Assembly: GCA_036493895.1 (NCBI GenBank)
Contig: DASXOZ010000019.1
Location: 1-64,000, forward strand
Length of the DNA stretch: 64,000 nucleotides
Origin: Candidatus Binatia bacterium
Lineage (GTDB): Bacteria > Desulfobacterota > Binatia > UBA1149 > CAITLU01
Reading direction: 5' to 3'
The notes under the pieces: model-generated
Database searches by the model: none
What the model was told of the DNA's origin: nothing
Seen by the model: only the letters and a program-made list of their open reading frames with translations
Translations under genes and position numbers: made by a program
Shown: in pieces, positions 1-9,763 of the stretch
Position numbering within the stretch: position 1 is the stretch's first letter
Layout of the letters: every line of letters begins with the position of its first letter

Positions 1-12
1 CTGAAAACAAAG

Positions 13-85
13 TGCGCCCGGCAAGAGTCGAACTTGCAACCCCCAGATCCGTAGTCTGGTGCTCTATCCATTGAGCTACGGGCGC
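13..85 (-). tRNA. tRNA-Arg (anticodon ACG)
   Basis: On the minus strand this folds as a full cloverleaf. The 7-bp acceptor stem is GCGCCCG/CGGGCGC with discriminator A. The anticodon stem CCAGA/TCTGG encloses the loop CTACGGA, giving anticodon ACG, which reads CGN arginine codons after wobble A-to-I editing. The T arm carries the GTTCGA box. No 3' CCA is encoded, so it must be added by nucleotidyltransferase, unlike the two tRNA-Ser genes nearby. Confidence 0.96.
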
Positions 86-236
86 GTGAGCCTCAGGACG
101 AGGCAAGGTCCCGCGTTATAGCGACGCCGGAGCGACCGCGCAAAAAGCGTTCGCGCGACGGCACAAGCCCGGCGCCCAGCGCAAAACTCCCCGGCAGAAA
201 GCAAAAAATCGGCGCGAACCGCGAAAGCGGGCGCCG

Positions 237-1019
237 CTAGAACGGCGCCCCTTCGTGCACTGGTGGCAATTCCTGCCCTGGAGGCAACGGCTTCACCGCC
301 GGCTTCATCGGACCGAGCTGCGCTCCGCCGCCCTCGGGCTCGGACCACGTCTCGCCGCTTCGCATCTGCGTGAAACACTTCGGCGCAAAGTGCAGCGACT
401 TGACGGCTGCAAGAAGCTCGGGGCTGTCGTGGTCGGGAAGGTCGACCCTCGCGGTGGCCCAGTCGAAGCTGAGCACCCACGGATCGAGCCACACACTGGC
501 GAGCAGGTGTCGCTGGTCGGCCGGCTGCGATTTGCCGACGCCCGCGCGGCGGCCCGAACGTCCTTCCCAGCGCCACAGCGCCCACACGCCGGTTTCGTTC
601 TCGCGCATGGCCGGCGGCGGCGAAGTGTGCATGTCGAACTTGGGCTTGATGAAGTCGAGCTCGTAGCCGATGAACGCGCGCAGCGCCTCATCGCCGCCCA
701 TTCCGGAAACCGCGAATGCCGAGCTGCGGTTGTCGGTGAGGTACACCTTCAGTGCGAACTCGCCCTTGTGCCAGAGCACGTAGTCGGCCGTGGCCGACTG
801 CAGCACCCAGTCGGGGCCCGGAAGATCGATCGTGAAGCACGGCCGCCCAACCCAGTTGTGGGCGTAACGATATCCGGCGTCCGTGGACTCGGTGAAGTAA
901 GCCGGTCCCATGTCGTCGCCCTGGGCGCGGGCGCCGGCCGGAGACGGGTTCATCGTGCACCCCGAAGCCGAGACCAGCCCGGCAAGGGCCACCGCAGCTG
1001 CAATGGATCGCGTCAGCAA
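237..1019 (-). CDS. Putative lipoprotein of unknown function
   Basis: I do not recognise the family. The reading frame stays open upstream into the tRNA-Ser gene, so the ATG starts there are not credible. I chose the TTG at 1019, which follows a purine-rich GAGGACCAAGG and is the first codon of a hydrophobic signal (LLTRSIAAAVALAGLVSASG) ending in a cysteine at residue 21. That gives about 260 aa with a lipobox-like end, so probably a membrane-anchored lipoprotein. The mature part is rich in Trp and aromatic residues, with no catalytic motif I can name. The C-terminal 40 residues are Pro/Gly-rich. It lies alone between two tRNA genes on the same strand. The coding frame is well supported; the start and the lipidation are inferences. 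Confidence 0.7.
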   Translation of the reverse strand: MLTRSIAAAVALAGLVSASGCTMNPSPAGARAQGDDMGPAYFTESTDAGYRYAHNWVGRPCFTIDLPGPDWVLQSATADYVLWHKGEFALKVYLTDNRSSAFAVSGMGGDEALRAFIGYELDFIKPKFDMHTSPPPAMRENETGVWALWRWEGRSGRRAGVGKSQPADQRHLLASVWLDPWVLSFDWATARVDLPDHDSPELLAAVKSLHFAPKCFTQMRSGETWSEPEGGGAQLGPMKPAVKPLPPGQELPPVHEGAPF

Positions 1020-1068
1020 GCCTTGGTCCTCATTGGCGATATCGTGAAGGAACCTGGAGTGGAATTCT

Positions 1069-1163
<95 letters not shown>

Positions 1164-1262
1164 GTGGTCGAACGCCTGTGGCGGAAGGGGTCTCTTGTAC
1201 CTGACCGTCCTTTGATCTCAACCGGGCCCGGCGGCCCCGGCTCCGCCTTTTCGCCGCGCGCG

Positions 1263-1907
1263 TCAGCCCACGTCGGCGCCGACCAGGCGGTCGACGATCG
1301 TGATCGAGAACGGCATCAGCGTCAGAAGGTCGCTGCCTTCCTTGGCAAGCCAGTGGGCGAGAATGGGATGCGGAATTGCAAGAATGTTGGTGGCCAGCAA
1401 CTCGGCGGGAATCCCGCGCTTGAAGATCCCCTCGTCCATTCCCTGCTGGCAGATGTCGGACAGGCGGCGGTGGAAGTCGGCCTGTCGCGCCAGCGCCTCG
1501 TCGGCCAGCTTGTTGCGCAGCTCCCACTGAAAGCCGTTGGTCGCCGACACGTACAGGCGGAACTGGCGCGCGTAGCGATGGAAGTGCTCGAAGTAGTAAC
1601 CGACTACCGCGTGCACTTTTTCCAGAGGGCCGCGAGCCTCGTTGACCCTCTCCTCGATCATGTCGAAGAACGTGTCCTGGGCCCGCGAGATCACCGCGCG
1701 ATAGACGTCCTCCTTTGAGCGAAACATGTTGTAGAGCGTGCCCACGGAGATCTCGGCGCGCTGGGCAATATCCTCGACCGAGGCGCCGGCGAAGTTGGTC
1801 TCCGCGAACACCTCCTCGGCGGCGTCAAGGATGAGATTGAGGCGAAACTGCTGCTCACGCTCCTTGCGGCTGAGCTTGCGTACCTCTTCTGGAGTTTGTT
1901 CCGACAC
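1263..1907 (-). CDS. TetR/AcrR family transcriptional regulator
   Basis: This is a DNA-binding repressor-type regulator of 214 aa, a normal length for the family. The N-terminal TetR helix-turn-helix is clear at about residues 22-68: LILDAAEEVFAETNFAGAS, then DIAQRAEISVGTLYNMF, where the recognition helix ends in the typical YxxF/YNMF pattern. The C-terminal ligand-binding and dimerisation half (residues 75-214) is divergent, so the effector cannot be guessed. The start follows the operator-like palindrome at 1931-1944, which suggests autoregulation. No obvious target operon is adjacent on the divergent side: the next plus-strand gene begins more than 450 nt away. Confidence 0.9.
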   Translation of the reverse strand: MSEQTPEEVRKLSRKEREQQFRLNLILDAAEEVFAETNFAGASVEDIAQRAEISVGTLYNMFRSKEDVYRAVISRAQDTFFDMIEERVNEARGPLEKVHAVVGYYFEHFHRYARQFRLYVSATNGFQWELRNKLADEALARQADFHRRLSDICQQGMDEGIFKRGIPAELLATNILAIPHPILAHWLAKEGSDLLTLMPFSITIVDRLVGADVG

Positions 1908-1930
1908 GTACCCCTCAAATCTCCAAAAAA

Positions 1931-1944
1931 TGAACCGGTGTTCA
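1931..1944. promoter_or_regulatory. Candidate TetR operator (TGAAC-N4-GTTCA)
   Basis: TGAACCGGTGTTCA is an inverted repeat with 5-bp arms and a 4-bp centre, 24 nt upstream of the TetR start codon. Spaced TGAAC/GTTCA palindromes are common operators of TetR proteins, and the position fits autorepression. This is inferred from position and symmetry only. Confidence 0.45.
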
Positions 1945-2364
1945 ACGCCTATAGGCTGCGGCCAACGTATGAGTCAACTCCCCTGCCCCCGGCCTTGCGG
2001 GTGGGCGCAGGGGGGTTCCCTTGGTGGCGGTCCAATGCACCGTTGCGAGCCGGAATCTCGCACGGATGCGATGCCTTGGGCGAGCATCGCGTTATTGCAA
2101 GATCGCGGGAGGTGACGGCTCCATCAGGGCAAAGCGTGGCTCACGTGAGGACATGCCTGTGGAAATCAGCAAGCCCCTTTTTCGGGGTCCAGCGAATTTC
2201 GATAACATTCCGGTTATTTAGGCTGCTGTCAGCTCTGTCATTTCCACGAGCAAGATAGCGTTCCCCCTCCGGATTTTGGCCCCTTGCCGCCACCGTTTGG
2301 ACGGGTGCCGCGGCGGCACGCTTCTTGATACTCCCGGCCGTACAACAAGGGGGAATGTGCTTTT
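1945..2364. other. Intergenic region upstream of the 2365 gene
   Basis: About 420 nt without a credible gene. A GC-rich foldback occurs near 1981-2016 (CCCCTGC paired with GCAGGGG). The last ~60 nt before the next gene contain a GGGGGAA purine tract that may be its ribosome binding site. The small frames here have no codon bias or homology that I can see. Confidence 0.4.
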
Positions 2365-3003
2365 ATGAATCAAAATGAGACCGCCGCCACCAACGCCAAA
2401 GCTTCGGGTCCGGTCCAGCGCCGCGAGCCCAATCCTTATGGCGGGAACTTCATGCTCACGCCGTCGCTGATGGAGTACCTGACCCCGGACCTCACGCTTC
2501 CGGAGCAGTACTACATGAGGCACCAGGGCGACGACGGCATGGGACCCGAAAGGGCCCTCATGTACGCCGTCCTGAAAGACGCCATCCGCTCCTTCTACAA
2601 GAACGTCGGGGCGACCCGGCGCAAGTACAAGAAGGTCCTTGCCGAGGCCGAGAGCTGGCTGAGCGAGGACTCCTGGGACTACCCGTTCTCGTTCCTCGTC
2701 ATCTGCGAAACCCTGAGCATCGACGCCGTCTGCCTGCGTTCGCGCCTGTTCGCCTGGCGCGACGCCGAGCTGCGCCGCCGGGCGATGACCGGCGAGAAGA
2801 GCGGCAGGCCGAGCGGTCGCAGCCCCTTCCCGAGCCCGATCCACAGCGAGAACATCGACCACCTCTCCATCGACACCGACATCGACCTCGACCAGGACGC
2901 CGACCTCGGCTTCGGCGGCGAGGGCGACTCGGACTTTGACGGGATGACGATGAGCCTCGAAGACGTCTCGGACGAGGACTCGATGGGCAACTTCGCCGCC
3001 TAG
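2365..3003 (+). CDS. Conserved acidic protein of unknown function
   Basis: 212 aa. The core, residues ~50-135 (ERALMYAVLKDAIRSFYKN, then SWDYPFSFLVICETLSID and LRSRLFAWRD), resembles a small uncharacterised family I associate with deltaproteobacteria: a helical ERALMLAVLEDA segment followed by a WPFSFxxVCEALGLD helix-turn-helix-like segment. That association is from memory. The C-terminal third is strongly acidic (repeated Asp/Glu, residues ~165-210), a tail not expected in the short family members. A charged linker with SGRPSGRSPFPSP separates the two. No signal peptide, so cytoplasmic. An intrinsic terminator follows, so it is a single-gene unit. The helix-turn-helix-like core with an acidic tail could be regulatory, but that is speculation. 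Confidence 0.85.
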   Translation: MNQNETAATNAKASGPVQRREPNPYGGNFMLTPSLMEYLTPDLTLPEQYYMRHQGDDGMGPERALMYAVLKDAIRSFYKNVGATRRKYKKVLAEAESWLSEDSWDYPFSFLVICETLSIDAVCLRSRLFAWRDAELRRRAMTGEKSGRPSGRSPFPSPIHSENIDHLSIDTDIDLDQDADLGFGGEGDSDFDGMTMSLEDVSDEDSMGNFAA

Positions 3004-3090
3004 GCGGCAGGACCCCCGCGGGGTTGGGCCTCTTCCCCCAGAGACCGCCCACCCTGCAAGCTTGCGTCTTTCCTTGGGGCGCGAGCAGTT

Positions 3091-3128
3091 GCGGCGACCC
3101 GCTCTCCCCGGCGGGTCGCCGCTTTTTT
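3091..3128 (+). terminator. Intrinsic terminator of the 2365 gene
   Basis: A perfect 12-bp stem (GCGGCGACCCGC/GCGGGTCGCCGC) with an 8-nt loop, followed directly by six T residues. It is the clearest Rho-independent terminator in the window and ends transcription before the toxin-antitoxin remnant. Confidence 0.92.
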
Positions 3129-3185
3129 CTTCTCCAACCGCGATTGCTGCCCTCCGGCGATACCCGGCGTAGTTTCCTCAACGTC

Positions 3186-3401
3186 ATGCCCACCGTGACG
3201 CTCAAGGCGCACTACGACGGCAGCCGAATCCTGCTGGACGAGCCGTTCGAGATCCCCGCCGACTCGCCCTTGATGGTCACCGTTCTGCCTGTCGCCGGGG
3301 GAGCGATGGACCAGGATGCGCTGTCCCTCGCCACGCGTGCACTGTCGCGGGCGTACGGCGACGACGAGCCCGACTACTCGGGAGCTGACGTCTCGCGATG
3401 A
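3186..3401 (+). CDS. Antitoxin of a type II toxin-antitoxin pair
   Basis: 71 aa. The N-terminus (TVTLKAHYDGSRILLDEPF, then ADSPLMVTVLP) forms a short beta-rich segment typical of small antitoxins paired with MazF/PemK-like toxins. The C-terminus (SLATRALSRAYGDDEPDYSGADV) is the flexible toxin-binding type. I chose the internal ATG at 3186, because the longer frame from 3024 would read through the preceding terminator. Its TGA overlaps the next start as ATGA, so the two genes are translationally coupled. The antitoxin looks complete although its partner is damaged. The assignment rests on remembered family resemblance and the operon layout. Confidence 0.75.
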   Translation: MPTVTLKAHYDGSRILLDEPFEIPADSPLMVTVLPVAGGAMDQDALSLATRALSRAYGDDEPDYSGADVSR

Positions 3402-3622
3402 AAGAAGGCGACGTCGTCCTGACGCCGCTCCCCCAAGCCGACGGCCGGCCCAAGAACCGTCCGGTGGTGGTGCTGCGGACGGCACCCTCGCTCATCCGTC
3501 TGGGATTCCTTGCCGTCCTGCCCGCTTCGAGCTTTCTCGGTTCGATCGGCTCGATCAGTCGCGACCGCCATCGCCGGCTTCTCCGACGACTTGCCGAGCA
3601 CCTGCTCGGCGCGAAACCTTGA
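3398..3622 (+). pseudogene. MazF/PemK-type toxin with internal deletion
   Basis: The frame is open (74 codons), but the protein is only about two thirds of the usual ~110 residues. The N-terminal strand motif (MKEGDVVLTPLPQADG, then KNRPVVVLR) matches the start of MazF/PemK endoribonucleases, which bind the antitoxin and cleave mRNA. The text then jumps to APSLIRLGFLAVLPASSFLG and the C-terminal helix SRDRHRRLLRRLAEHL, which belong to the end of the same family. The central part, which carries strands of the SH3-like barrel and catalytic residues, is missing by an apparent in-frame deletion of roughly 40-45 codons. The product is probably not an active RNase. It might still bind the antitoxin or may simply be decaying. 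Confidence 0.7.
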
Positions 3623-3722
3623 CGGTCCACCGAGGACGAGCGGGCGCCACGCTTTCCCGGACAGCGGAATCACGATCTCCCGGGCCACCAGCCCGTCGAG
3701 ATAGACCCGCGGGAAGCGGAAA

Positions 3723-3812
3723 TGGCGGAGGGGGCGGGATTCGAACCCGCGGACCCTTGCGGGTCGCCGGTTTTCAAGACCGGTGCCTTAAACCGGGCTC
3801 GGCCACCCCTCC
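3723..3812 (-). tRNA. tRNA-Ser (anticodon TGA)
   Basis: Class II tRNA of 90 nt with encoded CCA. The acceptor stem is GGAGGGG/CCCCTCC with discriminator G. The anticodon stem CCGGT/ACCGG encloses CTTGAAA, anticodon TGA, reading TCA and other TCN codons. The long variable arm is present. It is the second serine tRNA within 3 kb, but it decodes a different codon box and is not a recent duplicate of the first. Confidence 0.97.
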
Positions 3813-3957
3813 GATTTCGGGACTCCAGGCGGCTGGTGCGACGGCGCCGGGCCGGCGCATTCGCCCTTGCGGTCGCGCGCCCGGAACCTAAAGCGACGCC
3901 GGCCAAAAGGCCACCGTTCTGGCTCCGCGGGGCCGGCGCCGCTATACCCTGCGGGCC

Positions 3958-5022
3958 ATGACCGAGAACTATATGCTCTACACGATGCAGAACAGCCCGT
4001 ACTCGGACAAGATCCGGGCGTTCCTGCACTACAAGAAGCTGCCCGTCACCGAATGCCTCGAGAATGCCGAGACGCGCTTCTCGGTGCTGCAGGCGAGGAC
4101 CGGCAAGACGATGGTGCCCGTCGTCATCACGCCCGACGACAAGGCGATGAACGACTCGACCGGCATCGCGGCATACGTCGAGAGCGTCGCGCCCGAGCCT
4201 CCCACGCGCTGGAAGGATCCGGAGACCGACTGCACCGCGATGCTGCTCGAGGACTACGCCGATGAGTGGCTGGTGCGCATCATGCTCACGTCGCGCTGGT
4301 ACCACCGCGAAGACGCCGCGCAGAACGCCGCCATCATCGCATGCGGCATGACCCACGGAGTTCCGGGCCTCGACTTCCAGCGCGCAGCGCGGGAGTTTCC
4401 GCCCGGCATCATCTCGACGCTGCCGAAGATGGGTGCGACGCCCGAGAACGCCGACGGCTGGTACGCGATGCTGCCGCGCATTCTCGAAGCGCTCGATGCG
4501 GCGCTGACGCGGTCGCTTTTCCTCACCGGCGCCGCGCCTCACCAGGCCGACTTCGCGTTCTACGGGCAGCTCAACCAGATCCGCCGCGATCCGACCGGCA
4601 GCAAATGGATCTTCGGCGCGCCGGCGCGCGTCGGCCAGTGGCTCGAGCGCCTGGAAGCGGCCTTTACCGGGCGTCTCAGTCCGGCCTCCGCAGCGCTCGA
4701 CGACATCGACACGCTTGCGCCGCTCGTCGAGGAAATGGCATCGACGTACCTGCGCATGCAGGTGGCCAATGCGCTGGCGGTCGATGCCGGTGCGAAGCAA
4801 GTGCGGGCATCGCTGCGCGACGGTTTCGAATTCGAGGCTGCGCCGGCCAAGTACAATGCCAAGCTTCTCGCTGCCAACCTCGATACGCTCGAAGCGCTGT
4901 ACTCGAGAGGCCTCGAGCTGCCGGCGGCGGTCGCGGGACCGATCCTTCGCGAGCTCAAGCCGCTTGCCGATTCCGGATCGCCGCTGCTGGAAGGGCGACG
5001 CTCGCTGGCCGGAGTGCTCTAG
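3958..5022 (+). CDS. Glutathione S-transferase-like protein
   Basis: 354 aa, longer than a classical GST (~210). Residues 5-80 are a thioredoxin-fold GST N-terminal domain (YTMQNSPYSDKIRAFLHYK, then the cis-Pro segment TMVPVVIT and a DSTGIAAYVE segment in the glutathione-binding position, where the usual E-S pair is D-S). Residues ~100-230 are an all-helical GST C-terminal-like domain (DWYADE-like region, AAPHQADFAFYGQL). The remaining ~120 residues are helical and unassigned. The active-site region has NSPYSDK, where many GSTs have a catalytic Ser, Cys or Tyr. Substrate unknown. No signal peptide. The start at ATG 3958 is the first in frame after the tRNA. Confidence 0.82.
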   Translation: MTENYMLYTMQNSPYSDKIRAFLHYKKLPVTECLENAETRFSVLQARTGKTMVPVVITPDDKAMNDSTGIAAYVESVAPEPPTRWKDPETDCTAMLLEDYADEWLVRIMLTSRWYHREDAAQNAAIIACGMTHGVPGLDFQRAAREFPPGIISTLPKMGATPENADGWYAMLPRILEALDAALTRSLFLTGAAPHQADFAFYGQLNQIRRDPTGSKWIFGAPARVGQWLERLEAAFTGRLSPASAALDDIDTLAPLVEEMASTYLRMQVANALAVDAGAKQVRASLRDGFEFEAAPAKYNAKLLAANLDTLEALYSRGLELPAAVAGPILRELKPLADSGSPLLEGRRSLAGVL

Positions 5023-5033
5023 AGGCCATCCCG

Positions 5034-5057
5034 CCGGTCCGAGGTTTTTCCGCGACC
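5034..5057. repeat. REP-like palindromic element, partial copy
   Basis: CCGGTCCGAGGTTTTTCCGC and the following GACC match the right half of the palindromes at 33814-33860 and 48664-48719 (shared core GGACCGAGG and GTTTTTCCGC). It sits just after the stop of the GST-like gene in a convergent gap. It is degenerate or truncated relative to the other two copies. Confidence 0.5.
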
Positions 5058-5106
5058 GCTAACTCGATCGGCAGGCGAAGCGTCGTCGCTCGCGCAGTTC
5101 AGCCCG

Positions 5107-5985
5107 CTACGCTTTTTCGTAAGCGAGGGTCATTGCCTGGGTGCCGAGCTCGCCGCCGCCGAGCGCCTCGACTTTCTCGAGCAGCCCCTTGGCGAGCACC
5201 GTCCCGCGAAGCTCGTCCAAACCTTCGCCTGCGGGAGTCTCGAGCACCAGGCGCAGGTCCTTGAGGAGGTGCTTGACCATGAATCCCGGTGCGAAGTCGC
5301 GGGCGAGCACGCGCGGCCCGAGGTTGGCGAGTGCCCACGAGCCGGCGGCGCCGGTGCTGCAGACTTCGACGACGAGCGACGGATCGATGCCCTGCAGGCG
5401 TGCGAGAGCGATCGCCTCGGTAAGCGCGACCATGTGAAGCGCGCCGAGCACCTGGTTGCAGAGCTTGACCGCCTGGCCGGCGCCGGCCGGACCGCAGTGT
5501 TTGGCGAATTTCCCGACGGCGCGAAAGACCGGCATCGCTGCTTCGAAATTGCGCGCGTCGCCTCCGACCATGATCGTCAGCGTCGCTGCGCGCGCCCCTA
5601 CATCGCCACCGGTGACAGGGGCATCGAGGAATGCGATTCCCGCAGTTGCAAGTCTAGCCGAAAACTCACGCGCGGCGACTGGTCCGATCGTGCTGAAGTC
5701 GATGACCAGAGTGCCGGACACGCACGTATCGGCAATTCCGCCGACGCCGAACAGGACCTGCTCCACGTCGCCGACATCGCTGACGCAGAGCGCGACCGCG
5801 CCGGCGTCGCCAACGGCGTCGGCAATCGACTCGGCTCGCGTCGCTCCGGCCGCAAACGCTTCCTGCGCGGTTGCGCGACCATCGCTGCGATTCCAGCCGT
5901 GCACCGTGAAACCGGCGCGGCAAAGGTTGGCGGCCATCGGTCCGCCCATCGTGCCGAGCCCGAGGAACGCAAGATCAGTCGACAT
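5107..5985 (-). CDS. NAD(P)-dependent beta-hydroxyacid dehydrogenase
   Basis: 292 aa, the family length for 3-hydroxyisobutyrate/tartronate-semialdehyde reductase-type enzymes. The N-terminal Rossmann motif FLGLGTMGGPMAANL is at residues ~7-20. The substrate-binding signature follows (LDAPVTGGDVGARAATLTIM near residue 115). The catalytic lysine segment is GAGQAVKLCNQVL near residue 165. The C-terminal helical domain includes FAPGFMVKHLLKDLRL. I start it at the second ATG (5985), since the first ATG adds nine residues ahead of the beta strand. It acts in the cytoplasm, oxidising or reducing a beta-hydroxy acid; the exact substrate cannot be told. It is convergent with the GST-like gene. Confidence 0.88.
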   Translation of the reverse strand: MSTDLAFLGLGTMGGPMAANLCRAGFTVHGWNRSDGRATAQEAFAAGATRAESIADAVGDAGAVALCVSDVGDVEQVLFGVGGIADTCVSGTLVIDFSTIGPVAAREFSARLATAGIAFLDAPVTGGDVGARAATLTIMVGGDARNFEAAMPVFRAVGKFAKHCGPAGAGQAVKLCNQVLGALHMVALTEAIALARLQGIDPSLVVEVCSTGAAGSWALANLGPRVLARDFAPGFMVKHLLKDLRLVLETPAGEGLDELRGTVLAKGLLEKVEALGGGELGTQAMTLAYEKA

Positions 5986-6077
5986 GAGGATCCCCGGCGG
6001 TGGTCTCGTCACCTGCCCTGTGTCTCCACCGACTCGTCAATGCCTTCTCCGCTGCCGTTTCGAGGCAGCGGACCCGT

Positions 6078-7355
<1,278 letters not shown>

Positions 7356-7428
7356 GTCGTGGCGCCTGTCTGTTCTTGCCGGGCCGGGGCCGGTTTTAGC
7401 CGGCCGCGGGGGCCGGGAAGTGCCGCAT

Positions 7429-7872
7429 TCAAGGGACGGAGGCGCAGTCAAAGGCATTCGCGACGTGCGTGCAAGCGCCGTCGGATGCAACGGCAATCAC
7501 GTCGAAACGGGCGGCGCGTCCGAGCCATCCCTGGCCGCTTAGAAACGCCGTTGCCAGGCGTGACAGGCGCCGCTGCTTGCGGGCGTCGACCGCCTCGAGC
7601 CCCGTGCCGGCTCGACGCGCCTTGACCTCGATGAAGACGATCACGCCGTGATCGAAAGCAACGATGTCGATCTCGCCGAAGGCCGTCCTCGCGTTGCGTG
7701 CGAGGATCTGCATCCCCTGCCGCTCGACGAAAGCACAAGCCGCGTCTTCGCCGCGCCGGCCGAAGACGTGGCGGGGGTCCTCCCGTCGGTCGCGGCCGGC
7801 AGGACTTGACGCCGCCCGGTCGCGCGAAGGGAGCCGAGGAGAGGGCCTGAAAATATCCATCGGCCGGAGCAT
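7429..7872 (-). CDS. yraN: YraN family (UPF0102) endonuclease-like protein
   Basis: 147 aa. The restriction-endonuclease-like core is clear: GRRGEDAACAFVERQGMQIL, then ARTAFGEIDIVAFD and VIVFIEVKARR, giving the E...GEID...EVK (PD-(D/E)XK-type) catalytic pattern at residues ~42-90. The C-terminal RFDVIAV segment is also standard. The first ~35 residues are Pro/Arg-rich and not conserved, so the start could be the ATG at 7872 or 7860. Its biological role is not settled for the family. It is divergent from gatC with a ~110-nt shared promoter region. Confidence 0.9.
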   Translation of the reverse strand: MLRPMDIFRPSPRLPSRDRAASSPAGRDRREDPRHVFGRRGEDAACAFVERQGMQILARNARTAFGEIDIVAFDHGVIVFIEVKARRAGTGLEAVDARKQRRLSRLATAFLSGQGWLGRAARFDVIAVASDGACTHVANAFDCASVP

Positions 7873-7983
7873 CGCCTCGCCGCGCGCCGCCGGTCAATGC
7901 CACGGAATGCATGAAACGCAGCAATAAACGCGGATGGAAAGCGCTTTTGCGACGCTTCCGATCCCGTGTTACTCGCAGCCGTC

Positions 7984-8280
7984 ATGGCCATTCGTGAAGA
8001 GGACGTCGCGCGAGTCGCGACCCTGGCCAGGCTGCGGCTTCACGGCGACGAGGTGCGGCGCCTGACCGAAGACCTCGGGCGCATCCTCGACTACGTCGAC
8101 AAGCTGGCCGAGCTCGATACTTCGGGCGTCGAGCCCACCTCGCACGTGGTCGCCGTCTCTGCACCGTATCGCGACGACCGCTCGCCCGAGCGCGACGCCG
8201 ACACCGTTGCCGAAGAGGCCGTCCGGAACGCTCCGCGGCGCGACGGGCACTTCTTTGCGGTTCCTCCGATCATCGAGTGA
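7984..8280 (+). CDS. gatC: Asp/Glu-tRNA amidotransferase subunit C
   Basis: 98 aa, the usual size. It is the small belt subunit that wraps the GatA-GatB interface of the enzyme converting Glu-tRNA(Gln) and/or Asp-tRNA(Asn) to the amidated forms. The sequence follows the family pattern: [20 protein letters not shown], then [20 protein letters not shown] and a C-terminal [10 protein letters not shown] start it at ATG 7984 (MAIREEDV), since the upstream ATG adds six non-family residues. First gene of gatC-gatA-gatB; gatA begins 4 nt after its stop. Confidence 0.95.
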   Translation: MAIREEDVARVATLARLRLHGDEVRRLTEDLGRILDYVDKLAELDTSGVEPTSHVVAVSAPYRDDRSPERDADTVAEEAVRNAPRRDGHFFAVPPIIE

Positions 8281-8284
8281 CGTC

Positions 8285-9763
8285 GTGACGAGTCTCAATG
8301 AGCTGGCGGTCGAGGACGCATCGCGCCTTCTTCAATCGCGCGAGATCAGCTCGGCCGATCTGACCGAGGCCTGCCTCGCGCAGGTCGACGCGACCGAGCC
8401 GAGCGTCGGAAGCTTCCTCACGGTCACGGCCGACGTTGCACGCGAGCACGCACGGCGCGCCGACGAGCGCATCGCTCGCGGCGAAGCGACGCCGCTTACC
8501 GGCATCCCGATCGGCCTGAAGGACATTTTCCTCACGCGCGGCGTCGCAACCACGTGCGCGTCGCGCATCCTCGAAGGGTTCGTGCCGACGTTCAACGGCA
8601 CCGTCGTCGAAAGGCTCGAACGCGCCGGCGCGGTGCTCGTCGGAAAGCTCAACATGGACGAGTTCGCGATGGGCTCCTCGTGCGAGAACTCGGCCCTCGG
8701 CACCACGCACAACCCGTGGGACCTGGGCCGGGTGGCCGGCGGCTCGTCGGGAGGCTCGGCATCGGCGGTAGCCGCGCGGCAGGTGCTCGCGACGCTCGGC
8801 ACCGACACCGGCGGCTCGATCCGCCTTCCCGCGTCGTATTGCGGCATCGCCGGCATCAAGCCGACGTACGGGCGCGTCAGCCGCTACGGCGTGATCGCAT
8901 TCGCATCGTCGCTCGACCAGGTGGGACCGATGGCCGCGAGCACCCGCGGCGCCGCGCTGATGCTGCAGGCCATCGCCGGACACGACGAGCGCGATTCGAC
9001 GTCGATCGACGCGCCGGTCCCCGACTACACCGCGACGATGACCGAGAGACTCGATGGCATGGTCCTCGGCATCCCGAAGGAATACTTCATCGGCGGCCTC
9101 GACCTCGGCGTCGATCTCGCTACGCGCGCGGCACTCGACCAGCTGCGCGAGCTCGGCGCAACGCTCGTCGAAGTCTCGCTGCCCCACACCGAGTACGCGG
9201 TGGCGACGTACTACATCGTCACGTCGGCGGAGGCGTCCTCCAACCTCGGACGCTACGACGGCGTGCGCTACGGGCTGCGCCGCGGCGAAGAGAACGGTGT
9301 CCGCGAAATGTACGGCGAGACGCGCGATGCCGGCTTCGGGGCCGAAGTAAAGCGCCGGATCATGCTCGGCACGTACGTGCTGTCGGCCGGCTACTACGAC
9401 GCCTACTACGCCAAGGCGATGCGCGTGCGCACGCTGATCCGCCGCGATTTCGAGGAAGCGTTCCGCACGTGCGACGCGATCGTGTCTCCGACCGCGCCCG
9501 GCACCGCGTTCGCGATCGGCTCGCGCACCGACGATCCGCTGAAAATGTATCTGTCGGACATCCTGACGATCTCGGTGCCGCTGGCCGGCCTTCCGGCCAT
9601 GTCGATTCCGTGCGGCTTCGACGACGACGGCCTTCCGGTGGGCCTGCAGATCATCGGAAAACCGCTCGACGAAGCGGGGATCTTCCGCGTCGCCGCGGCC
9701 TACGAAGGCTCGACCGAGTGGCACCGCCGCGTTCCCGCCATCGCGCAAAGGAAGTCCGCGTGA
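8285..9763 (+). CDS. gatA: Asp/Glu-tRNA amidotransferase subunit A
   Basis: 492 aa amidase subunit that hydrolyses glutamine and passes ammonia to GatB. The amidase signature is complete: catalytic Lys in IGLKDIF (~residue 80), the cis-Ser in [13 protein letters not shown] and the nucleophile Ser in [13 protein letters not shown] (~residues 155-180). The C-terminal [20 protein letters not shown] segment is standard. I choose GTG 8285 (VTSLNELAV), as the ATG at 8207 lies inside gatC. The TGA at 9761-9763 overlaps the GTG that opens the 30-bp repeat array. The gene ends in QRKSA, echoed by ERKSA at the end of the repeat peptide. Confidence 0.96.
   Translation: MTSLNELAVEDASRLLQSREISSADLTEACLAQVDATEPSVGSFLTVTADVAREHARRADERIARGEATPLTGIPIGLKDIFLTRGVATTCASRILEGFVPTFNGTVVERLERAGAVLVGKLNMDEFAMGSSCENSALGTTHNPWDLGRVAGGSSGGSASAVAARQVLATLGTDTGGSIRLPASYCGIAGIKPTYGRVSRYGVIAFASSLDQVGPMAASTRGAALMLQAIAGHDERDSTSIDAPVPDYTATMTERLDGMVLGIPKEYFIGGLDLGVDLATRAALDQLRELGATLVEVSLPHTEYAVATYYIVTSAEASSNLGRYDGVRYGLRRGEENGVREMYGETRDAGFGAEVKRRIMLGTYVLSAGYYDAYYAKAMRVRTLIRRDFEEAFRTCDAIVSPTAPGTAFAIGSRTDDPLKMYLSDILTISVPLAGLPAMSIPCGFDDDGLPVGLQIIGKPLDEAGIFRVAAAYEGSTEWHRRVPAIAQRKSA

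Noticed and set aside
3624..3722. Possible remnant of another gene antisense after the toxin
   Set aside because: A short reverse frame reads REIVIPLSGKAWRPLVLGG, but it is under 40 codons of plausible text with no family match and no support from flanking sequence.
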